Positions 1 to 7,298 of a stretch of DNA of 64,000 nt are shown here, one piece after another. Each line of letters starts with the position of its first letter. Positions within the stretch are counted from its first letter, which is position 1. A program made the position numbers and the translations under genes. The stretch is from Streptomyces griseoincarnatus. GTDB taxonomy: Bacteria; Actinomycetota; Actinomycetes; Streptomycetales; Streptomycetaceae. The notes beneath the pieces are model-generated. The model was not told where the DNA came from. It searched no databases and saw only the letters and a program-made list of their open reading frames with translations. The stretch lies in the NCBI GenBank assembly GCA_014649575.1, contig BMTH01000002.1:376423-440422 (forward strand), in the 5' to 3' direction.

Positions 1-173
1 TTACACCACCGTTTCACCCTTACCCGGCGCCTGAGCGCCGGGCGGTCTGTTTTCTGTGGCACTGTCCCGCGGGTCACCCCGGGTGGCCGTTAGCCACCAC
101 CCTGCCCTGTGGAGCCCGGACGTTCCTCGGGAAGCCCCCTAAGGGGACTCCACGCGGCCGTCCGCCCGGCTCG
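1..173 (-). ncRNA. rnpB: RNase P RNA (class A), 3' end outside window
   Basis: Read on the minus strand, this is the catalytic RNA of RNase P, which trims tRNA 5' leaders. The conserved start GAGGAACGTCCGGGCTCCAC lies near 107-128, followed by the AGGGCAGGGTG segment, the GGCTAACGGCCACC stem, and GACAGTGCCACAGAAAACAGACCGCC, the universally conserved RNase P core. The series ending GGGTGAAACGGTGGTGTAA runs to base 1, so the rest of the RNA lies beyond the window. The 5' end is placed at about 173 by the CGAGCCGGGCGGA start typical of Streptomyces rnpB. The last codons of the upstream transporter gene lie inside this RNA. Confidence 0.95.
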
Positions 174-1068
174 TCTGCCGTGCCGACCATGGTACCCGCC
201 GGCCGGCCGGCTTCCGTTCCCGCGCGTTGGCCAGCACGGATCCGGTGAGGATCAGGACGAAGGCGGCCACCACCGTCGTGGTCAGGGCCTCGTCGAGGAA
301 GAGCGCGCCGGCCGCCACCGCGATCGCCGGATTGACGTACGTGATCACCGAGGCGCGGATCGGACCCGCCTCCTTGATCAGTTCCAGGAAGGCGACGAAC
401 GCCACCGCCGTGCAGACGACGCCGAGGGCGGCCAGCGCGGCCAGGGTCTCCGGAGTGGGGAGGACCGCGGGACGCGAGGCGATCGCCGCGGGGGCGTAGA
501 CCAGGGCGGCCAGGGCCAGGCAGGGCGTGATCAGGTGCAGCGTGGGGACGTCCTTGAGGTGGCGGTCGGCGATCAGCGGCGCCGTCGCGTAGCCGACGAC
601 CGTGACCAGGACCTCCGCGAGGGAGAGGGCGTCACCGCCGGTCAGGTGGGGGACGGTGAGGACTCCCACGCCGCCGAGCCCGAGGGCCAGGCCCGCGGTC
701 CGGCGGGGGCCGAGGGACTCCGCCCGGCCGAAGGCGCGGGACAGCAGCACGCCGACGATCGGGACGCCCGCGATCAGCAGGCCGGCCGTGGAGCTGGAGA
801 GGTGGCGCTCGGCGTCGGTCAGGGTGTACCAGGGGCCGACGATCTCGATCACCGCGAACGCCAGCATCGGCTTCCAGTGCGCCCGCAGGTTCCGGGCGAG
901 GCCCGCCTGGCGCAGGGCGAAGGGGAGCAGCAGGAGCGCCCCGACGGCGCAGCGGGCGAAGACCACGCCCGACGGGGACACCTCGTCCACCGCCACTTTG
1001 ATCAACAGATAGGGGATGCCCCAGACCACTCCCATCAGGGAGAACAGGAACCAGCCGCGTGCAGTCAT
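139..1068 (-). CDS. DMT-superfamily (EamA) transporter
   Basis: A 309-residue polytopic inner-membrane protein of the drug/metabolite transporter superfamily, with two EamA halves of about five helices each (roughly residues 5-135 and 150-280). These proteins export amino acids or small metabolites; the substrate cannot be read from the sequence. It starts at ATG with a weak ribosome site and lies 19 bp after an AraC regulator gene on the same strand, so the two are probably co-transcribed and the regulator may control it. The final codons (139-173) overlap the 5' end of rnpB, so the rnpB promoter must lie inside this gene. The hydrophilic Arg/Ser-rich tail after about residue 283 partly reflects this overlap. 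Confidence 0.88.
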   Translation of the reverse strand: MTARGWFLFSLMGVVWGIPYLLIKVAVDEVSPSGVVFARCAVGALLLLPFALRQAGLARNLRAHWKPMLAFAVIEIVGPWYTLTDAERHLSSSTAGLLIAGVPIVGVLLSRAFGRAESLGPRRTAGLALGLGGVGVLTVPHLTGGDALSLAEVLVTVVGYATAPLIADRHLKDVPTLHLITPCLALAALVYAPAAIASRPAVLPTPETLAALAALGVVCTAVAFVAFLELIKEAGPIRASVITYVNPAIAVAAGALFLDEALTTTVVAAFVLILTGSVLANARERKPAGRRVPWSARQTSRADGRVESP

Positions 1069-1087
1069 GCGGAGAGTGTCCGCCTGC

Positions 1088-1921
1088 TCAGCACCCCGCG
1101 TCTTGAACGCTGTTGCGGTACGCCGCCGGGGTCACGCCGAGCACACGGCGGAACCACCGGGTGAGGTGCGCCTGGTCGGCGAAGCCGACGAGGGCGGCCG
1201 CCTCGGCCGGCCGCACCCCGGCGTCCAGCAGGGCGCGGGCCCGGGCCACCCGGTGCTGGGCGAGCCACGCGTACGGCGGCACGCCCATCGTCGTACGGAA
1301 CGCGCGGAGCAGCTGGTAGCGGGAGAGGCCGAGGTCGGCCGCGAGGTCGGCCAGGGAGGGCGGGGCGAGGAGCTCGTCGGCGAGGCGGTCGCGGACGGTG
1401 AGCGCGACGGACCGGGCGCCGGGGAGGGCGCCGTCGTCGGCGCGGGACGTGGAGTGGCGGCGGGCCAGCGCGGCGAGCAGCCAGGGCAGCCGCGACTCGG
1501 CCTCCAGCGGGTCGGGGTGGGCGCTGAGGTCGGTGTGCGTACGGCGCAGGGCGGCGGCCAGCTCCGGGTCGTGCAGGACGGGGTCGGGGAAGTACGGGAG
1601 GGCGGTGCCGAGGGTGCCGTCGCCGAGCAGGGCGGGGGCGGCGTACAGGGCCTGGTAGGCGTAGCCCTCGGGGGCGGCGGGGCCTCCGGTGTGCATCTCG
1701 CCGGGCTCGAGCACGACGATCGAGCCGGGCCCGGACACGATGCGTCCGCCGCGGTACGCGATCACCTCGAGGCCGCCGACGGTGACTCCGACCGTGTACT
1801 CGTCGTGCGCGTGCGGCGCGTACTCGTGCCGGGCGAACCGGGCGGTGAGCAGATCCAGCGCGGGCCCGCACCGCCCGAGCCGCGCCCTGGTCCACCTGGC
1901 CTGTTCCCGCCCGTCCCCCAC
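1088..1921 (-). CDS. AraC-family transcriptional regulator
   Basis: A 277-residue regulator with an N-terminal cupin-like AraC binding domain (His-rich stretch ARHEYAPHAHDEYTVGV near residues 29-45, and the turn VLEPGEMHTGG) and a C-terminal double helix-turn-helix of about 100 residues (from about 175: SLADLAADLGLSRYQLLRAF, and the second helix ending ADQAHLTRWFRRVLGVTP). The start is GTG at 1921. It directly precedes the EamA transporter gene, a common regulator-exporter pair, so local control of that exporter is a reasonable inference. The ligand is unknown. Confidence 0.9.
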   Translation of the reverse strand: MGDGREQARWTRARLGRCGPALDLLTARFARHEYAPHAHDEYTVGVTVGGLEVIAYRGGRIVSGPGSIVVLEPGEMHTGGPAAPEGYAYQALYAAPALLGDGTLGTALPYFPDPVLHDPELAAALRRTHTDLSAHPDPLEAESRLPWLLAALARRHSTSRADDGALPGARSVALTVRDRLADELLAPPSLADLAADLGLSRYQLLRAFRTTMGVPPYAWLAQHRVARARALLDAGVRPAEAAALVGFADQAHLTRWFRRVLGVTPAAYRNSVQDAGC

Positions 1922-1948
1922 GCCGTCACACCCCCGCTCCTCAGGGGA

Positions 1949-2089
1949 TCAGAGGAAGTCGGCGGTGTCCAGGTCGAAGGCGAAGGGCCCGGGGAGGGCG
2001 AGGGGCTTGCCCAGGGGGCGGGTGCGGTGCTCCCGGTACTCGTCGCCCTCCGCGGGTTCGGGAACCGTTCCCTCGATCGTGGCACAGGA
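1949..2089 (-). pseudogene. C-terminal remnant of a Uma2-family nuclease-fold protein
   Basis: This open stretch of about 46 codons on the minus strand has no start and meets a stop (TGA, 2090-2092) immediately upstream. Its end reads YREHRTRPLGKPLALPGPF then AFDLDTADFL-stop. That resembles the extreme C-terminus of the Uma2 (DUF820) family, very numerous in Streptomyces, which ends in a Gly-Lys-hydrophobic-PxPF-x-x-DLDTxxF pattern. The PD-(D/E)XK-like catalytic part is absent, so I read this as the tail left after a deletion rather than a gene. The match is by eye and short. Confidence 0.55.
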
Positions 2090-2121
2090 TCACGGCCCCC
2101 GTCGGGCGCCACAGCGTTCCC

Positions 2122-2152
2122 TTGACCCTGCCGCGACGTCAGCGTTTCTACT
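2122..2152 (+). promoter_or_regulatory. MerR-type promoter with 19-bp spacer
   Basis: TTGACC (2122-2127) and TCTACT (2147-2152) are separated by 19 bp, the over-long spacing characteristic of promoters remodelled by MerR-family activators. The predicted transcription start falls at about 2158-2159, on or next to the ATG of the MerR gene, so the mRNA is probably leaderless. No Shine-Dalgarno sequence precedes the ATG, in agreement. Confidence 0.6.
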
Positions 2153-2158
2153 GGGGGC

Positions 2159-2914
2159 ATGCGGATCGGAGAGCTGGCCGCGGCGGTCGGGGTGACCACG
2201 CGGGCCGTGCGGCACTATCACCATCTCGGGCTGTTGCCGGAGCCGGAGCGGCTCGGGAACGGGTACCGGGACTACACCCTGCGGCACGCCGTCGTGCTGG
2301 CGCGGATCAGGCGGCTGACCGAGCTGGGACTCGGGCTCGCCGAGGTGCGGGACGTGCTCGCGGACGACGCGGGCAAGGATCTCGCCGAGGTGCTGGCGGA
2401 GCTGGACGAGGACCTGGCGCGGCAGGAGGAGGCGATCCGGGAGCGGCGGGCGCGGCTGCGGACGTTGCTGGAGTCGGAGGGCGGGACGGCCGCGGAGGGT
2501 CCGGTCTCGCCGGAGCTGGCCGCGCTGTTCCGGGACACCGCCCATCTCGCCGACTCCCCCATGGCCGCGAAGGACCGCGAGATCCTCGCGCTGATCGAGA
2601 CCTCCGCGCCGCCGGAGGAGCGGAAGCGGCTGATGGGGCTGATGAGCGGGGTGGTCGACGCGCCGGGCGGGGCGGAGCGGGCCACGGCCGTGTACCGGCT
2701 GCTCGACGAGCTCGAAGGTGCCGGGCCCGACGATCCGCGGATCGACGAGGCAGCCCGCGCCATCGCGGAGTGCGTGCCCGCCGAGCTGCTGCCCGAGGAC
2801 GCCGTCCTCGACGAGAGCAACAGCTTCCTGACCGCCCTGTACGCGGACTTCGCCCCCGCCCAGGCGGAGGCCTTCCGCCGGGCGCTGCGGAGGCTCGCGG
2901 AGGGGCGGTCGTGA
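2159..2914 (+). CDS. MerR-family transcriptional regulator
   Basis: A 251-residue regulator whose first 70 residues form the MerR winged helix (MRIGELAAAVGVTTRAVRHY, then YRDYTLRHAVVLARIRRLTELGLGLAEV), followed by a charged dimerisation helix (about 75-105) and a larger helical effector region resembling the TipA/unknown-ligand subgroup. No metal-binding Cys cluster is present, so metal sensing is unlikely. The ATG has no ribosome site and lies next to a 19-bp-spacer promoter, which suggests leaderless translation and self-regulation. A membrane protein gene follows and could be translationally coupled through a GTGA overlap at 2911. Confidence 0.92.
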   Translation: MRIGELAAAVGVTTRAVRHYHHLGLLPEPERLGNGYRDYTLRHAVVLARIRRLTELGLGLAEVRDVLADDAGKDLAEVLAELDEDLARQEEAIRERRARLRTLLESEGGTAAEGPVSPELAALFRDTAHLADSPMAAKDREILALIETSAPPEERKRLMGLMSGVVDAPGGAERATAVYRLLDELEGAGPDDPRIDEAARAIAECVPAELLPEDAVLDESNSFLTALYADFAPAQAEAFRRALRRLAEGRS

Positions 2915-3084
2915 GCGGGGCCGCGGCGGACGGGAGTACGGGAAGAGCACGCGAGGGCGGGCGGTCGTGGAAGGAGAGGGTGGTGGGTGCGGAGCGTGCG
3001 GGTGAGGTAGGGCCGACGGTGGGCGGACCGGCCGAGGACGGAGCGGCCGGGGCGCGGGGGCGGAACACGTGGAGGGGGTGTGTG

Positions 3085-3663
3085 ATGGCGGCGACGCGGG
3101 TGGGCTGGACACTGGTGCGGCACGAGGCGCGGCTGATGGCGAGCCTCGTGCTGTGGCTGGCGCGGCGTACGCACGGGACGGGCGGAGGCACCGCCTTCGG
3201 CTATGCGCGCGGGGAGGCGGCCATGATGTTCGGGCTCGCGTTCGTGTGCGTGGTGGAGACGGTCGCGATGTCCGCGCTGCTGAGCGACTGGCCGGCCGCG
3301 CACGCGGTGGTGCTCTTCCTCGATGTCTACACGGTCGTCTTCGTCGTCGCGCTCCACGCCGCGTCCGTCGTCCGTCCGCACGTCCTCGGGCCGGAAGGGC
3401 TGCGGATCCGCCGGGCCGTCCACGTGGACCTGCGGATACCGAGGGAGCGGATCGCCTCCGTGCGGCGCGAGCTGCGGATGACGCACGAACCGGCGGACGG
3501 TGAGCTGGACCTCGCCGTCGGCTCGCAGACGACCGTGACGGTGGAGCTGACCGAGCCGGTCACGCACCGGTCCCTGCTCGGCCGGACCCGTGACGTGCGT
3601 GTGGTCCGCTTCCACGCCGACGACGCCGACGGCCTGGTACGGGCCCTCACCGCCGCCGCGTAG
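3085..3663 (+). CDS. membrane protein of unknown function
   Basis: A 192-residue protein with two hydrophobic helices (about residues 45-66 and 74-98), followed by a soluble domain of about 90 residues that looks beta-rich and may have a PH-like fold. The function is not recognised. The ATG at 3085 has a strong ribosome site (GGAGGGGG, 3071-3078). An alternative GTG at 2911 overlaps the MerR stop codon (GTGA) and would add 58 mostly Gly/Arg/Ala residues; it also has a GGAGGGG upstream, so coupling to the regulator is possible. The gene's last codons and stop are repeated just downstream. Confidence 0.7.
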   Translation: MAATRVGWTLVRHEARLMASLVLWLARRTHGTGGGTAFGYARGEAAMMFGLAFVCVVETVAMSALLSDWPAAHAVVLFLDVYTVVFVVALHAASVVRPHVLGPEGLRIRRAVHVDLRIPRERIASVRRELRMTHEPADGELDLAVGSQTTVTVELTEPVTHRSLLGRTRDVRVVRFHADDADGLVRALTAAA

Positions 3664-3696
3664 GAGCCGAGCCCGCCGCCGCGTAGAGCCGAGCCC
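3652..3696. repeat. tandem duplication across a stop codon
   Basis: The 23-nt unit GCCGCCGCGTAGGAGCCGAG plus CCC (3652-3674) is followed directly by a 22-nt copy missing one G (3675-3696). The unit spans the last codons and the TAG of the preceding gene, so a second copy of the gene end lies in the intergenic region. Confidence 0.8.
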
Positions 3697-3787
3697 GCCG
3701 GAGAGGGGTGCCGTACCCCACGCCACCAGGCCGGACGGCGGACGGCACGCCGTACCCTGACAGGCGAGCTCGATCGAAGGAGTACCT

Positions 3788-4570
3788 GTGCTTGTCCTGC
3801 TGCCGCCGTCCGAAGGCAAGGCCGCTTCCGGCCGCGGTGCCCCGCTGCGGCCGGAGTCCCTGTCGCTGCCGGGACTGACCGCCGCGCGGGAGGAGGTCCT
3901 CACCGAGCTGGTCGACCTCTGCTCCGGCGACGAGGACAAGGCGCGGGACGCGCTCGGGCTGAGCGAGGGCCTGCGGGGCGAGGTCGCGAAGAACCGTGAG
4001 CTGCGCACCGCCGGGGCCCGCCCGGCCGGGGAGATCTACACGGGCGTGCTGTACGACGCCCTCGGCCTGGCCTCGCTCGACGCGGCGGCGAAGCGGCGGG
4101 CGGCGCGGTCGCTGCTGGTGTTCTCCGGGCTGTGGGGTGCGGTCCGGGTGACCGACCGTATCCCCTCCTACCGCTGCTCGATGGGGGTCAAGCTGCCGGG
4201 CCTGGGCGCGCTGGGCGCCTACTGGCGGACGCCGATGGCCGAGGTGCTGCCGGAGGCGGCGGGGTCGGGGCTGGTGCTCGACCTGCGCTCGGCGGCGTAC
4301 GCGGCGGCGTGGAAGCCGAAGGGTGAGGTGGCCGGGCGGACGGCGACGGTCCGTGTGCTGCACGCGCCGACCCGGAAGGTGGTCAGCCACTTCAACAAGG
4401 CGACCAAGGGCCGGATCGTACGGAGTCTGCTGACGGCCGGGGCCGCGCCGAAGGACCCGGCGGAGCTGGTGGAGGCGCTGCGGGACCTCGGGTACGTGGT
4501 GGAGGCCGCGTCGCCGTCCCGGGCGGGGGCGGCGTGGGCGCTGGACGTGCTGGTGGACGAGGTGCACTGA
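3788..4570 (+). CDS. yaaA: peroxide stress protein YaaA (DUF328)
   Basis: A 260-residue protein of the YaaA/DUF328 family, which in E. coli limits intracellular free iron during hydrogen peroxide stress. The family's N-terminal signature is present (MLVLLPPSEGK), as are the central LVFSGLWGAVR, the Y-R-C-S-M segment with KLPGLGALGAYWR, and the C-terminal LVEALRDLGYVVE. Length is normal. The GTG start has a strong ribosome site (GAAGGAG, 3775-3781). It stands alone; the next gene is separated by an inverted-repeat region. Confidence 0.92.
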   Translation: MLVLLPPSEGKAASGRGAPLRPESLSLPGLTAAREEVLTELVDLCSGDEDKARDALGLSEGLRGEVAKNRELRTAGARPAGEIYTGVLYDALGLASLDAAAKRRAARSLLVFSGLWGAVRVTDRIPSYRCSMGVKLPGLGALGAYWRTPMAEVLPEAAGSGLVLDLRSAAYAAAWKPKGEVAGRTATVRVLHAPTRKVVSHFNKATKGRIVRSLLTAGAAPKDPAELVEALRDLGYVVEAASPSRAGAAWALDVLVDEVH

Positions 4571-4576
4571 CCCTCG

Positions 4577-4606
4577 CGTTGCACTATGCGCAACGACCTT
4601 TGCGCA
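4577..4606. promoter_or_regulatory. nested inverted repeats, probable operator
   Basis: TGCGCAA (4587-4593) and TTGCGCA (4600-4606) form a perfect 7-bp inverted repeat with a 6-bp spacer. A third related half-site, GTTGCAC (4578-4584), forms an imperfect palindrome with GCGCAAC (4588-4594). The cluster lies just upstream of the aldolase gene start. Overlapping TTGC/GCAA half-sites of this kind would suit a Lrp/AsnC- or GntR-type dimer, but the regulator is unknown. Confidence 0.5.
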
Positions 4607-4635
4607 GGATGCGCGCCGACGGCAGGATGAGCGCC

Positions 4636-5286
4636 ATGAACGCTCCCCTGCCGTCGTCCGGCGCGCCCGCTGTCCCCTTCTCGGTGCTCGGGCTCGCTCC
4701 CGTGGTGCCCGTGGTCGTGCTCGAGGACGCCGCCGACGCCGTGCCGCTGGCGCGGGCGCTGGTGGCGGGCGGGCTGCCCGCGATCGAGGTGACCCTGCGG
4801 ACCCCGGCCGCGTCGGACGCGATCCGGGCGGTCGCCGCCGAGGTGCCGGGTGCCGTGGTCGGCGCGGGGACGGTGCTCACGCCGGGGCAGGTCACGGACG
4901 CGGTGGCGGCCGGGGCGCGGTTCCTGGTCAGCCCGGGGTGCACGGACACGCTGCTGGCGGCGATGCGGGCGGCCGGGGTGCCGTTCCTGCCGGGGGTGTC
5001 CACGGCGTCGGAAGTGATGGCGCTGCTGGAGCGCGGGGTGCGGGAGATGAAGTTCTTCCCGGCGCGCGCGGCCGGCGGCACGGCGTATCTGAAGTCCCTC
5101 GCGGGACCGCTGCCGCAGGCCCGCTTCTGCCCCACCGGAGGGATCGGCCCCGACACCGCCCCGGAGTACCTGGCGCTGCCCAACGTGGGCTGCGTCGGCG
5201 GGAGTTGGATGCTGCCGGAGGATGCGGTGGCCGCCCGGGACTGGGACCGCGTGGAGCGGCTGGCGCGGGAGGCGGCGGCGCTGTAG
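4636..5286 (+). CDS. eda: 2-keto-3-deoxy-6-phosphogluconate aldolase
   Basis: A 216-residue class I aldolase of the KDPG/KHG family that cleaves KDPG to pyruvate and glyceraldehyde-3-phosphate. The TIM-barrel landmarks are clear: AIEVTLRTPAA with the catalytic Glu, VGAGTVLTPGQV, FLVSPGC, PFLPGVSTASEV, and REMKFFPA with the Schiff-base lysine, then FCPTGGI and VGGSWML. I chose ATG 4636, with GGCAGG 9 nt upstream; ATG 4627 is in frame and adds three residues. No 6-phosphogluconate dehydratase gene is nearby, so it may serve a sugar-acid pathway encoded elsewhere. Confidence 0.93.
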   Translation: MNAPLPSSGAPAVPFSVLGLAPVVPVVVLEDAADAVPLARALVAGGLPAIEVTLRTPAASDAIRAVAAEVPGAVVGAGTVLTPGQVTDAVAAGARFLVSPGCTDTLLAAMRAAGVPFLPGVSTASEVMALLERGVREMKFFPARAAGGTAYLKSLAGPLPQARFCPTGGIGPDTAPEYLALPNVGCVGGSWMLPEDAVAARDWDRVERLAREAAAL

Positions 5287-5493
5287 CCCCGTCCGGGGCC
5301 TTGCGCTCGGATCATCCTTGGCGGCGGGGGATCCGGCACACGCCCCCCGCCGCCTTCACGGCGTGGGCGGCGCCCCGGCGGCGTTGTCGTCGGTTGCCGG
5401 CCCCCGCTCCCGGCCGCGCTCGAGCGGGGACCCCGTTCGGGTCGGCCGGCGAGGCACCGCGTCTCACGGCCGGTCCGATACGGACGACAGGCC

Positions 5494-7272
5494 CTACCGC
5501 AGGTGGGACGTGTCGTTGAACAGCCGGACGCTGGCGTTGCCGTCGGCGTAGTACGCCACGGCGGACAGCGAGGCGGCGGACAGTTCCATGCGGAACAGCG
5601 CCTCGGGCGGGGCGCCCAGGGCGAGCCGGATCATCATCTTGACCGGGGTCACGTGGGTGACCAGCAGGACCGTGCGGCCCCGGTACTCCGCGAGCAGCCT
5701 GTCGCGGGCCTCCGCGACCCGGGCGGCGGTCGCTGCGAAACTCTCGCCGCCGCCGGTGGGTTCGGCGTCCGGGGACGCCAGCCACGCGTCCAGGTCCTCG
5801 GGGTACCGCTCGCGCACCTCGCCGAAGGTGAGGCCCTCCCAGGCGCCGAAGTCCGTCTCCCGCAGCCCGTCCTCGACGGCCACGTCGAGCCCGAGCCGGG
5901 CGGCGACGATGCGCGCGGTCTCGCGCGTACGGGCGAGGGGCGAGGCGACGACCGCCTGCACGGTGCCGCGCCGGGCGAGCGCCGCGGCGACCTTCCCGGC
6001 CTGCTCGCGCCCGATGTCGGAGAGGGAGGGGTCGCTGCCCCCGCTGCCGGAGAACCGCTTCTGCGGGGTGAGCGGCGTCTCGCCGTGCCGCAGCAGCACG
6101 AAGGTGGCCGGCGCTCCCATGTCGGCGGGCGCCCACCCGGAGGAAGGGGTGGCGACGGCCTGCGCGGCCCGGCGGTCGGCGTCGGCGGGGGCAGGCCCCG
6201 CGGGCCTGCCGGGCCCCCCGTCCGCGGGGCCCTCGCCCGATGCGCCCGCGGCCCGGACCCCCGTGGCGGGGGGCTCCGCCGCCCGGCGGCCACGAGCCCG
6301 GTCCGTCGGTGCCGGACCGCCCGCTCCGCCGCTGTCCCCTTCAACGCCGCGCCCACCCGGCCTGCCGGGCCCTCCGACCTCGGGGCCCTCGCCCGATGCG
6401 CCCGCGGCCCGGACCCCCGTGGCGCGGGGCTCCCCCGCCCGGCGGCCACGAGCCCGGCCCGTCGGTGCCGGACCGCCCGCTCCGCCGCTGTCCCCTTCAA
6501 CGCCGCGCCCGCCCTGAACGTCCGCGGCTTCCGTGTCGTCGGCCCTGGAGCCGGGCTGCGTGTCGTCGGCCCCCGGGCCGGGTTCCGTGTCCGGCTCTTC
6601 GCCGGAGGCGTCCTCGGTGCTGCGGCCCCGGACCGTCCCCGCCGTGTCCGCGGCGCCGGCCGCGGCAGTACCTTCGGCCGCCGGGCGCCGTTCCGGCTCC
6701 GGCTCACCGGGTGCGGCAGCGCCGCCCGCCGATGCCAGAGCCTCCCGCACCCGCGCCGCCCCGGCCGTCGCGTCGCCCGGCGTGCCCTCGGGGGCCGGGG
6801 CGACCGGGGCGGTCGGCGGGGTGTCCAGGTCGGCGCGGCTCTCCGCGGGCGACCAGGACTCCCCCCGCCTGCCCGCGTCCATCGCCTCGTTGGCCAACCG
6901 GTCCGCGTGGGTGTTGCTTTCGCGGGGGATCCACTCGTAGGTGACGCGGTCCGGCGGGAAGACCGTCGCGGCCTGAGCCGCGAGCGGCTTCATCGCCGGG
7001 TGCTTGATCTTCCACCGGCCCGACATCTGCTCGACGACGAGCTTGGAGTCCATCCGCACCCGGACCCGGGCGTCCGGATCCAGCTCCCTGGCGACACGCA
7101 GACCGGCCAGCAGGCCCCGGTACTCGGCGACGTTGTTCGTGGCGACGCCGATGTACTCGGCCGCCTCCGCCAGCGTCTCCCCCGTCGCCGCATCGCTCAC
7201 CACGGCCCCGTAACCGGCCGGTCCGGGGTTGCCCCGTGACCCGCCGTCCGCCTCGACGACGAACTCCCGCAT
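5494..7272 (-). CDS. bifunctional RNase HI / histidine (acid) phosphatase
   Basis: A 592-residue fusion. Residues 1-135 are RNase HI, which cleaves RNA in RNA-DNA hybrids: EADGGSRGNPGPAGYG with the first catalytic Asp, NNVAEYRGL with the Glu, MDSKLVVEQMSGRWKIK, and the late HADRLANEAMD. Residues from about 390 form a phosphoglycerate-mutase-like phosphatase with the catalytic LLRHGET, SPLARTRETA, DFGAWEGLTF and LLVTHVTPVK. The same arrangement was characterised in S. coelicolor SCO2299, where the C-terminus is an acid phosphatase. The linker of about 250 residues is low complexity and contains a perfect-length 52-residue duplication. The zinc-ribbon and Nif3 genes lie upstream on the same strand. 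Confidence 0.95.
   Translation of the reverse strand: MREFVVEADGGSRGNPGPAGYGAVVSDAATGETLAEAAEYIGVATNNVAEYRGLLAGLRVARELDPDARVRVRMDSKLVVEQMSGRWKIKHPAMKPLAAQAATVFPPDRVTYEWIPRESNTHADRLANEAMDAGRRGESWSPAESRADLDTPPTAPVAPAPEGTPGDATAGAARVREALASAGGAAAPGEPEPERRPAAEGTAAAGAADTAGTVRGRSTEDASGEEPDTEPGPGADDTQPGSRADDTEAADVQGGRGVEGDSGGAGGPAPTGRARGRRAGEPRATGVRAAGASGEGPEVGGPGRPGGRGVEGDSGGAGGPAPTDRARGRRAAEPPATGVRAAGASGEGPADGGPGRPAGPAPADADRRAAQAVATPSSGWAPADMGAPATFVLLRHGETPLTPQKRFSGSGGSDPSLSDIGREQAGKVAAALARRGTVQAVVASPLARTRETARIVAARLGLDVAVEDGLRETDFGAWEGLTFGEVRERYPEDLDAWLASPDAEPTGGGESFAATAARVAEARDRLLAEYRGRTVLLVTHVTPVKMMIRLALGAPPEALFRMELSAASLSAVAYYADGNASVRLFNDTSHLR
6199..6510. repeat. 156-bp in-frame tandem duplication inside linker
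   Basis: Two adjacent 156-bp units, ending at about 6354 and 6510, encode two near-identical 52-residue segments that start GRGVEGDSGGAGGPAPT. The units differ at only a few positions (for example PEVGG versus PADGG), so the copy event looks recent. Confidence 0.85.
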
Positions 7273-7298
7273 CGGACTCGATCCCCTGCCGACAGGCC

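Noticed and set aside
109..1164. 351-codon plus-strand open frame
   Set aside because: It is antisense to the EamA transporter and AraC genes and has Arg/Gly/Asp-rich shadow composition.
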